Shown here: piece after piece, positions 1 through 5,329 of the stretch | Position numbering within the stretch: the first letter of the stretch is position 1 | Layout of the letters: every line of letters begins with the position of its first letter | NCBI GenBank assembly: GCA_025966355.1 | Contig: JAICWZ010000158.1 | Span: forward strand, 1 to 5,329 | Origin: Thermomicrobiaceae bacterium | GTDB lineage: Bacteria; Chloroflexota; Chloroflexia; Thermomicrobiales; Thermomicrobiaceae | DNA length: 5,329 bases | Direction of reading: 5' to 3' | Program-made: the position numbers and the translations under genes | Notes under the pieces: generated by a model | The model's input: only the letters and a program-made list of their open reading frames with translations | What the model was told of the DNA's origin: nothing | Databases searched by the model: none

Positions 1-2190
1 TACCTCTCGTTCGTCCTCTTCCTGGTGCCGGTCCTCGCCTATCTCCTGATTGGCGGCACGGCCACGACGCTGATCATCGTGGCGTCGACCGGATTGATCG
101 CGCTGGTGACCCTGATGATCGCCGGGCTGACGCTCTTCCATCGCGCCGCGCGCCGCGAATCGAGCCGCATTCCGCGACGAATCAGGACGTTCATCGACGA
201 CGCTCGCGGACACGGCGTCCGGCCGAGCGATCTGATCGCGCCGCTCGTCATCCACCTGCTCATCGATCTGATCGGCGTCGCGATGCTCTTTGTCAGTCTC
301 AGAGCGATTGACCAGGATTCGTCACTTTCGGTCGTTCTGGCCGGTTACGCGATCGGAACGCTCTTCCTGCTCGTAACGCCGGTGTTCCAGGGGCTTGGCG
401 CCGTCGAGCTCTCGATGACGGTCGTACTGACCGGCTTCGGCATTCCGAGCGGCGCGGCGCTGGCGGCAGTGTTGCTCTACCGTGTCGTCGAGGTCTGGGT
501 GCCGCTCCTGCTTGGTCTTTCGATCCAGGTGAGTGACGTGCCGGAGGTGCGGCGCGCCTCGGCTCGCGTACCGGCGCTCGTCACCCTCATTACCGGCCTC
601 ACGACGGTGCTGGCGGCCATCAGCCACCCATTCCCCCGGCGCTTCGACCGGCTCGAACAGTACTCGTTCATCGGACCGCACGAGTTTTCACGGACCTTTG
701 CCGTCGTTGTCGGCTTCTTCCTCATCTTTCTTTCGTGGAGCCTCTGGCGGCGCAAACGCGTCGCCTGGATCGCGGCGATCGGCTTGCTGGCCATCAGCTC
801 CGCCGGCCCGCTGCTCAAAGGACACGATCATGTTATCGTCCTCCTGTCCGTCGCCAACCTGATCCTATTGCTCCTGCATCGCGATCACTTCCGGGTGCGC
901 AGCGACGTGCCGACGATGCGACAAGGAATTATCCGCTTCGGTCTGAGCCTTCTCTTTGCCTGCGCGTATGGCACGATCGGGTTCTATCTGATCGACGAAC
1001 GCGCCTTCGGCACCGATTTCGGCTTCGGCCAGGCGATGATTGAAACCTTCCGGCTCTTCTTCAGTCTTGGCATTCATAGCGCATCGCCGCACACGCGTTT
1101 CGGCATCTGGTTCGAAAACTCGCTCTCGGCCGTCGGAATCGTATCGCTCGTCTACGCGACGTTTTCCCTCGTCCGGCCGGTTGTCTGGCGCCGGCGCACG
1201 GTACCGAGCGATCGCCGCGCGGCACGCCGTCTCATCGAACGCTGCGGTGACTCGGCGCTCGATCTCTTCAAGACGTCGGATGACAAGTTTTTTTTCTTCT
1301 CATCGAATCACCTGGGCGTCATCGCCTACGGACAGTCGCTCTCCTCGGCCATCGTTCTCGGCGACCCGGTCGCGGTCAATCAGACCGAGTTCCGGCGCGT
1401 GCTCGACGAATTTCTCGATTTCTGTGACGCGAACGACTGGGCCGTCGCCTTTCATCAGATCCCGTGTACGCATCTTGAAGAGTACGCCGCCGCCGGGCTC
1501 TCCAGTATCAAGATCGGCGAGGAGGCGATCGTCGACGTCACCAACTTCTCGCTGGAAGGCCGTGCGATGAAGGCGCTGCGCTCCAGCATTAACCGGCTCG
1601 AACGCGAGGGGTTCCATGCCGTCTCGTTCCCGGCGCCGCTGTCGGACGACACACTCGCTCGGCTACGGGTCGTCTCCGACCAATGGCTCAGCCTCCCCGG
1701 CCGGCGCGAACGCGGCTTCACACTCGGCAGCTTTCGCGAGGAATACGTCCGCGACACACCGGTGCTGGCGATCGAAGACCCGGCAGGTGATCTCCTCGCC
1801 TTCGTCAACATCATTCCGGACGGTGTCGAAGACGAGGCGACGATCGACCTGATGCGGCGCTGCGTCGACGTTCCGAATGGCACGATGGATCTCCTCCAGG
1901 TGCGCCTGATCGAGCATCTGCGCGCTTCAGGCTTCAATCGCTACTCGCTCGGCATGGCGCCCTTCTCCAACGTTGGTGATCAGCCGAACGCTCCGGTCAT
2001 TGAGCGCGCCATCCGCCTGCTCTATGAGCATGTCAGCCGCGTCTTCTCGTACAAGGGGCTGTACAGTTATAAGGCGAAGTTCCAGCCGAGTTGGGAGCCG
2101 CGCTATCTCGCGTTCTCTGGCGAGACGGCGCTGCCCAAGATTATTCTCGCGCTCATCCAGCTGAGCGAGCGCCCTCCGCGCCAGCGCTAG
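1..2190 (+). CDS. mprF: Phosphatidylglycerol lysyltransferase/flippase (MprF family), 5' partial
   Basis: This is an integral membrane protein of the MprF type. In the family, a cytoplasmic synthase domain moves an amino acid from aminoacyl-tRNA to phosphatidylglycerol, and the membrane part flips the product outward, lowering surface charge and giving resistance to cationic peptides. The frame is open from base 1 and ends at TAG 2188-2190, giving 729 visible residues. Family members are often about 840 residues, so roughly 100 N-terminal residues probably lie upstream; GTG 25 is not the likely start. Visible residues 1-175 are the flippase-type region, with the G131-x-G133-x-x-E136 motif and Y160-R161. 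Further membrane segments lie at about 190-208, 232-293, 310-331 and 374-393. The synthase domain (DUF2156) fills about 401-729, with D427-D-K-F-F-F-F and the C-terminal signature Y690-K-x-K-F (690-694) then W698-E-P-R-Y (698-702). The donor amino acid (Lys, Ala or other) cannot be read from sequence. The family call is firm. Confidence 0.9.
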   Translation, partial: YLSFVLFLVPVLAYLLIGGTATTLIIVASTGLIALVTLMIAGLTLFHRAARRESSRIPRRIRTFIDDARGHGVRPSDLIAPLVIHLLIDLIGVAMLFVSLRAIDQDSSLSVVLAGYAIGTLFLLVTPVFQGLGAVELSMTVVLTGFGIPSGAALAAVLLYRVVEVWVPLLLGLSIQVSDVPEVRRASARVPALVTLITGLTTVLAAISHPFPRRFDRLEQYSFIGPHEFSRTFAVVVGFFLIFLSWSLWRRKRVAWIAAIGLLAISSAGPLLKGHDHVIVLLSVANLILLLLHRDHFRVRSDVPTMRQGIIRFGLSLLFACAYGTIGFYLIDERAFGTDFGFGQAMIETFRLFFSLGIHSASPHTRFGIWFENSLSAVGIVSLVYATFSLVRPVVWRRRTVPSDRRAARRLIERCGDSALDLFKTSDDKFFFFSSNHLGVIAYGQSLSSAIVLGDPVAVNQTEFRRVLDEFLDFCDANDWAVAFHQIPCTHLEEYAAAGLSSIKIGEEAIVDVTNFSLEGRAMKALRSSINRLEREGFHAVSFPAPLSDDTLARLRVVSDQWLSLPGRRERGFTLGSFREEYVRDTPVLAIEDPAGDLLAFVNIIPDGVEDEATIDLMRRCVDVPNGTMDLLQVRLIEHLRASGFNRYSLGMAPFSNVGDQPNAPVIERAIRLLYEHVSRVFSYKGLYSYKAKFQPSWEPRYLAFSGETALPKIILALIQLSERPPRQR

Positions 2191-2234
2191 AACAGCGCGA
2201 CGCGGGCGCATGATGGCCCGAGGCGGTACTCTGG

Positions 2235-2243
2235 TGCTATGAT
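2235..2243 (+). promoter_or_regulatory. Putative extended -10 promoter upstream of the kinase
   Basis: TGC followed by TATGAT (hexamer at 2238-2243) matches the bacterial extended -10 pattern TGnTATAAT closely. No good -35 box is visible about 17 bases upstream, which is tolerated in extended -10 promoters. Transcription would be expected to start near 2250, about 45 bases before the assigned kinase start. The motif is short, so chance occurrence is possible. Confidence 0.4.
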
Positions 2244-2255
2244 CCGGGCTTGAGG

Positions 2256-2293
2256 GCTGACCCACGCGCGGATTGTCGTGGCTAGCGTTTTTT
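2256..2293 (+). terminator. Possible intrinsic terminator or attenuator hairpin with T6
   Basis: CCACG at 2262-2266 can pair with CGTGG at 2277-2281 around a 10-base loop. The outer GCT (2256-2258) can pair with AGC (2284-2286) across a small internal loop. One G and then six Ts (2288-2293) follow. This is the layout of a Rho-independent terminator, but the stem is modest. It could end mprF transcription or, since it lies downstream of the -10 motif at 2238-2243, attenuate kinase transcription. It sits immediately before the TTG assigned as the kinase start. Confidence 0.35.
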
Positions 2294-2294
2294 C

Positions 2295-4724
2295 TTGCCA
2301 AGCCGGAAGACGCGGCGCAGCAACTTGCTCTCGCTGCCGCGCGCCACTCCGTATCAACTTGGAACGAGACCTCGGTTGACCGAGCCATTAATCCTTGACG
2401 AATTTGAGCCGATCCTGTCATCGCTGATCGACCTCCTGCGCGCCGATCTGCTGGTGATCCTGATGCCGGTCAATGACCGCCTACGCTTCGTTCCGGCGGC
2501 GACACATGGAATCGATCTGACGTTGATCAACGATTTCGAGCTCGCGATCGACGAATCGACGTATACCGCGCTCACGAGAGGATCGGAGCCCGAAAGCGAC
2601 CGATCGGGCGAACGATGGTCGTTCGAGAGCCCACTCGACGATTTCGACGGCGTCTCATCCGTCACGACGCTGCCGCTCGTCATGCGCGCGCGCCTGCTGG
2701 GCCTGCTACAGATCGGTCGGCGCGATGGTGAGCAGCCGCCGCCTGATGCGCGCCTGCTGCGGTTCGCGGGAGAATACGCCGCGACGGCCGTTGATCGTCT
2801 CACCTTGCAGCGTGTGCTCTCGTCGGCGCGTTCGACAACCGCCTACACGCGCGAACGCCTCAACTTTCTGGCGATTACCAGCGCACTGCTTTCGTCGTCG
2901 CTCGATTACGAAACAACGCTCAGTCAGGTAACGAGCATGCTCGTACCGCAGTTGGCCGATGTCTGCGCGGTGGTGATTATCGATGACGATGGTAACGCGA
3001 CCGAGGTGGCGATCGATGGTGTTGATCCGCAGATCACGCGTCTGGTGCGCGAGATGCAATCGCGCTACTCGCTCCGTCCTGACGCGCAGAGCAACGTGCG
3101 CCGGGTGCTCAACTCCGGCCGCACCGAATTTCACCCGAACGTCGATGAGCAGTACTACGAACACATCGCGGCCAATGAGGAGAATGTCGAACTGCTCAAG
3201 CTTGTCGGCATGCACTCGATGCTGATCGTGCCACTCAATGTACGCGGCAAGACGATTGGTGCGCTCTCGCTCGCTTATGTCCGGCCCGACAATCATTACT
3301 CCCTGGAAGAAGTTGATTTCATCGAGGAGCTCGCCCAGCGCGCCGCGATGGCGGTCGAAAATGCACGGCTCTTCGACAAGTCGCAACGCGCCCTCATGGA
3401 ACGCGAAGAAGCGCTTCGTTTCCGGGAAGAGACGCTCCAGAGCGAACGCGCGGCACGCGCCCGTGCCGAGGCCGCCCAGCGACGCGAAGCGTTCTTGGCC
3501 GAAGCGAGCAACGTCCTTTCCGCGTCGCTCGATTACTCGCTGACGCTCGAGAATCTCGTCCGGCTCGTCGTTCCGCGCGTGGCCGACTGGTGCATCATCG
3601 ATCTCTTCGATGACGCAGGGATGTCGTCCATCGTCAACTATGCGCATCGTGATCCGGCTCGTGAGGAATTGCTTGTCCGGTTGCGCGACAACTACTCCCC
3701 GGCCCCATTGCCGGAGTTGCCGCCACGCCATGTCCTTCGCTACCGTAAGCCAACCCTCATCGGCAACGTCCCCGAACATTTCTGGCAAGACAGCGCCACG
3801 AATCCGGAACAACTGGCGCTTCTGGAACAGTTCGAGACGTCTTCGCTCATGGTCATCCCACTCTTCGTGCGCGACCGCACGCTCGGCGTCATGCTCTTCG
3901 GCCAGACGCCCGGATCGGCAGCCTTCGATACGGATGACTTCACGCTCGCCGTCGATCTCGGCTATCGCGCCGCGCTCGCCATCGACAACTCCGAGCTGTA
4001 CAACAGCGCGCAGGAAGTGCTCCGATTGCAGGAGGAGTTCATCTCCACCGCCTCGCACGAACTGAAGACGCCGCTTACGACGGTCAAGGGCTACTTGCAA
4101 CTCATCAACAGGCAGTTGCATCGCGAAGATCAGAGTCCAGCGCGTATCGGTCGCTTTACGCGCGAAATGGAACAGCAAGTGCGGCGATTGGAAGACCTCG
4201 TCTCCGATCTGCTCGATGTATCGCGCATCCAGCAGGGTCGCGTCGAACTACGTCTGGAGTCGTTCGATCTGGCTGAACTGGCGGCCAACGTCCTCTCGCG
4301 CTTCGAATACGCTCAGGAGCGCACTGCCCAACACGAATTGGTGCTCGAAGCGCCGGAACCGGTCGAAGGGATCTGGGATCGCGGGCGCGTCGATCAGGTG
4401 CTGACGAATCTCATCTCGAACGCGATCAAGTACTCGCCCGATGGCGGGCAGGTGCATGTGCGCGTGCGCCGCGTGGCGGACTTCGCGCAGATGACGGTAC
4501 GCGATACCGGCATCGGCATCACGCGCGAAGAGCGCGCCAAGCTCTTTCAGCCGTTCGTGCGCGGTGAAAACGTACGCCGCGAGATCTCCGGCACCGGTCT
4601 CGGCCTCTACATCACGCGCCGCATCGTCCAGAACCATCGCGGCACCATTTCGGTCAAAAGCGAGCCAGGTCGCGGCTCAACCTTCACCATCCGCCTGCCA
4701 CTGGTCACCAAGCCGAACGACTGA
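2295..4724 (+). CDS. Soluble sensor histidine kinase, GAF-GAF-GAF-HisKA-HATPase_c
   Basis: This is a cytoplasmic two-component sensor kinase that would autophosphorylate a histidine and pass the phosphate to a response regulator. It has 809 residues and no membrane segment or signal peptide. GAF1 spans about 33-175, GAF2 about 189-361 and GAF3 about 398-570; a charged Glu/Arg-rich helix, probably coiled coil, links GAF2 and GAF3 (about 358-398). HisKA follows with the H-box S587-H588-E-L-K-T-P (phosphoacceptor H588). The ATPase domain has an N-box (N705, N709), G1 box D737-T-G-I-G, F-box F751-Q-P-F and G2 box G766-T-G-L-G-L. All catalytic motifs look intact. The GAF ligands are unknown, and I see no clear chromophore or haem signature. 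No response regulator lies next to it. The start is uncertain: TTG 2295 is the most upstream possible because TAG 2283-2285 closes the frame, but no Shine-Dalgarno precedes it. TTG 2325 or TTG 2376, the latter just before GAF1, are alternatives. Confidence 0.93.
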   Translation: MPSRKTRRSNLLSLPRATPYQLGTRPRLTEPLILDEFEPILSSLIDLLRADLLVILMPVNDRLRFVPAATHGIDLTLINDFELAIDESTYTALTRGSEPESDRSGERWSFESPLDDFDGVSSVTTLPLVMRARLLGLLQIGRRDGEQPPPDARLLRFAGEYAATAVDRLTLQRVLSSARSTTAYTRERLNFLAITSALLSSSLDYETTLSQVTSMLVPQLADVCAVVIIDDDGNATEVAIDGVDPQITRLVREMQSRYSLRPDAQSNVRRVLNSGRTEFHPNVDEQYYEHIAANEENVELLKLVGMHSMLIVPLNVRGKTIGALSLAYVRPDNHYSLEEVDFIEELAQRAAMAVENARLFDKSQRALMEREEALRFREETLQSERAARARAEAAQRREAFLAEASNVLSASLDYSLTLENLVRLVVPRVADWCIIDLFDDAGMSSIVNYAHRDPAREELLVRLRDNYSPAPLPELPPRHVLRYRKPTLIGNVPEHFWQDSATNPEQLALLEQFETSSLMVIPLFVRDRTLGVMLFGQTPGSAAFDTDDFTLAVDLGYRAALAIDNSELYNSAQEVLRLQEEFISTASHELKTPLTTVKGYLQLINRQLHREDQSPARIGRFTREMEQQVRRLEDLVSDLLDVSRIQQGRVELRLESFDLAELAANVLSRFEYAQERTAQHELVLEAPEPVEGIWDRGRVDQVLTNLISNAIKYSPDGGQVHVRVRRVADFAQMTVRDTGIGITREERAKLFQPFVRGENVRREISGTGLGLYITRRIVQNHRGTISVKSEPGRGSTFTIRLPLVTKPND

Positions 4725-4744
4725 GCGCGCTCAGGTTTCTTGTT
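4721..4744 (+). terminator. Palindrome over the kinase stop codon plus T-rich tract; possible terminator
   Basis: CTGAGCGCGCTCAG at 4721-4734 is a perfect 14-base palindrome that contains the kinase stop codon TGA (4722-4724). As RNA it folds into a CTGAG/CTCAG stem with a CGCG loop. It is followed by TTTCTTGTT (4736-4744), seven Ts in nine bases. This resembles a short Rho-independent terminator. Because it also lies just upstream of the -10-like box at 4748, it could instead be a binding site for a dimeric regulator. Confidence 0.4.
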
Positions 4745-4747
4745 GGC

Positions 4748-4753
4748 TATACT
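4748..4753 (+). promoter_or_regulatory. Putative -10 box for the BNR-repeat gene
   Basis: TATACT at 4748-4753 differs from the TATAAT consensus at one position and would place a transcription start near 4760, leaving a leader of about 60 bases. No convincing -35 box is seen at the expected distance, where the sequence is GC-rich and part of the 4721-4734 palindrome. Like the motif ahead of the kinase, the hexamer is preceded by GC, so both spacers share GCTAT followed by two variable bases and T. Confidence 0.35.
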
Positions 4754-4770
4754 GTGCGCTAGTGCCAGAT

Positions 4771-4795
4771 GGAAGGAATGTGCTTCCGTTTGGAA
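4771..4795 (+). other. Two competing short inverted repeats in the BNR gene leader
   Basis: GGAAG (4771-4775) can pair with CTTCC (4783-4787) over a 7-base loop. Alternatively TTCC (4784-4787) can pair with GGAA (4792-4795) over a 4-base loop. The two stems share the middle strand and cannot form together. They lie between the proposed transcription start and the ribosome binding site. The stems are only 4-5 bp, so chance is a real possibility. Confidence 0.2.
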
Positions 4796-4808
4796 ACTCT
4801 AGGGAATC

Positions 4809-4815
4809 GGAGGGA
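4809..4815 (+). promoter_or_regulatory. Strong Shine-Dalgarno for the BNR-repeat gene
   Basis: GGAGGGA ends five bases before ATG 4821, which is near-ideal spacing and strong complementarity to the 16S anti-SD. It fixes the start of the downstream gene. No comparable site precedes the proposed kinase start at 2295. Confidence 0.85.
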
Positions 4816-4820
4816 CAACG

Positions 4821-5329
4821 ATGACTGACGTCAATCTGCCCAATGCTGGATTCGAATGGCGGCTCGTCGGGCCGCATCGGGGTGGCCGGGTGGTCGCCGT
4901 GGCCGGGCATCCAACCGAGCTGGCCACCTTCTATTTTGGCGCCTGCGCCGGTGGCGTCTGGAAGACGACTGACGGTGGCACCTACTGGGAGAATATCTCG
5001 GACGGCTTCTTCAAGACGGCGGCCGTCGGCGCGCTGGCCATCTCGACCTCCGATCCCAATGTGCTCTATGCCGGCATGGGGGAGACGGCGATTCGGGGCA
5101 ACGTCTCGCACGGCGATGGCGTCTACAAGTCAACCGACGGCGGTCAGACCTGGACCAACGTCGGGCTGCAAGATACCCGCGCCATCGCCAAAGTTCGCAT
5201 CCACCCGAGCAACCCTGATCTCGTCTACGTGGCGGCATTGGGCCACGTTTGGGGGCCGAACAAGGAGCGGGGCGTCTATCGCTCGAAGGATGGCGGGACG
5301 ACCTGGGAGCAGGTGCTCTTTCGCTCCGA
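4821..5329 (+). CDS. WD40/YVTN/BNR-like (Asp-box, sortilin-type) beta-propeller protein, 3' partial
   Basis: This is the first 169 codons of a BNR/Asp-box beta-propeller protein of the kind often annotated as glycosyl hydrolase, sortilin/VPS10-like or BNR-repeat protein; it continues past the window. Three Asp boxes (S/T-x-D-x-G-x-T-W) are visible at residues 49-56 (Tyr in place of Thr), 104-111 and 155-162, each preceded by a G-V-W/Y-K/R strand. They are spaced about 50-55 residues apart, as expected for propeller blades. Other family-typical pieces are G17-P-x-R-G-G-R (17-23), R92-G-N-V-S-H-G-D-G (92-100) and N131-P-D-L-V-Y (131-136). Relatives with this N-terminus are commonly around 1000 residues, so most of the protein is missing here. 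ATG 4821 has a strong ribosome binding site, and TAG at 4800-4802 closes the frame upstream. There is no signal peptide, so the product looks cytoplasmic. The biochemical role is unknown: the fold is recognisable, but enzymatic activity cannot be assumed. Confidence 0.88.
   Translation, partial: MTDVNLPNAGFEWRLVGPHRGGRVVAVAGHPTELATFYFGACAGGVWKTTDGGTYWENISDGFFKTAAVGALAISTSDPNVLYAGMGETAIRGNVSHGDGVYKSTDGGQTWTNVGLQDTRAIAKVRIHPSNPDLVYVAALGHVWGPNKERGVYRSKDGGTTWEQVLFRS

Noticed and set aside
25..27. GTG 25 as the start of the mprF gene
   Set aside because: The frame is open to base 1 and the upstream codons continue a hydrophobic membrane segment, so the gene almost certainly begins outside the window.
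2203..2220. CGGGC/GCCCG hairpin just after the mprF stop
   Set aside because: The stem is 5 bp with an 8-base loop and no following T tract. The structure at 2256-2293 is a better terminator candidate.
1927..2421. A 164-codon - strand open frame across the mprF-kinase spacer
   Set aside because: It overlaps the mprF 3' end and the kinase 5' end antisense. I see no recognisable domain, and its translation is low-complexity Arg/Ala-rich.
2706..4178. A 490-codon open frame on the - strand, antisense to the kinase
   Set aside because: It lies fully inside a gene with clear GAF/HisKA domains. Its translation is rich in charged residues without recognisable motifs, as expected for an antisense shadow in high-GC coding DNA.
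4731..5111. A 126-codon - strand open frame over the second spacer and the BNR gene start
   Set aside because: The + strand frame has a strong ribosome binding site and clear Asp-box repeats. The antisense frame has no recognisable motifs.
4945..5309. DNA-level repeats from GGxGG-type Asp-box codons in the BNR gene
   Set aside because: These reflect the protein blade repeat (three Asp boxes) and are not an independent DNA repeat or CRISPR array.

Overview
The window is 5.3 kb of GC-rich bacterial DNA holding three genes, all on the + strand. It has no RNA genes, CRISPR arrays, insertion sequences or attachment sites that I can see. High GC, GTG/TTG start codons, a soluble multi-GAF histidine kinase and a large BNR-repeat protein would fit Chloroflexota (for example Thermomicrobia-like bacteria) or another high-GC phylum. 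This placement is inference only: no rRNA or marker gene is present.

Layout. Positions 1-2190 hold the 3' part of an mprF-like gene, which encodes a multipass membrane flippase fused to a cytoplasmic aminoacyl-phosphatidylglycerol synthase. Its frame is already open at base 1, so the true start lies upstream. Positions 2191-2294 are a short spacer with an extended -10 promoter motif and a hairpin followed by six Ts, which together look like a small leader or attenuator. Positions 2295-4724 encode a complete soluble sensor histidine kinase (three GAF domains, then HisKA and HATPase_c). Its second and third GAF domains align in one constant register. Positions 4721-4820 are a second spacer with a 14-base perfect palindrome over the kinase stop codon, a T-rich tract, a -10-like box and a strong Shine-Dalgarno sequence. 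Positions 4821-5329 are the first 169 codons of a BNR/Asp-box beta-propeller protein that runs off the window.

The genes do not look like one tight operon: each downstream gene has a spacer of about 100 bp with its own promoter-like and terminator-like signals. MprF-type proteins modify membrane charge and resist cationic peptides, and the kinase senses an unidentified cytoplasmic signal. Nothing in the sequence shows that the kinase regulates mprF or the BNR gene, and no response regulator is present. I found no clear evidence of a new multi-gene system. The observations most worth checking are the leader ahead of the kinase, the fixed-register GAF pair, and the BNR protein whose N-terminus cannot carry a signal peptide.
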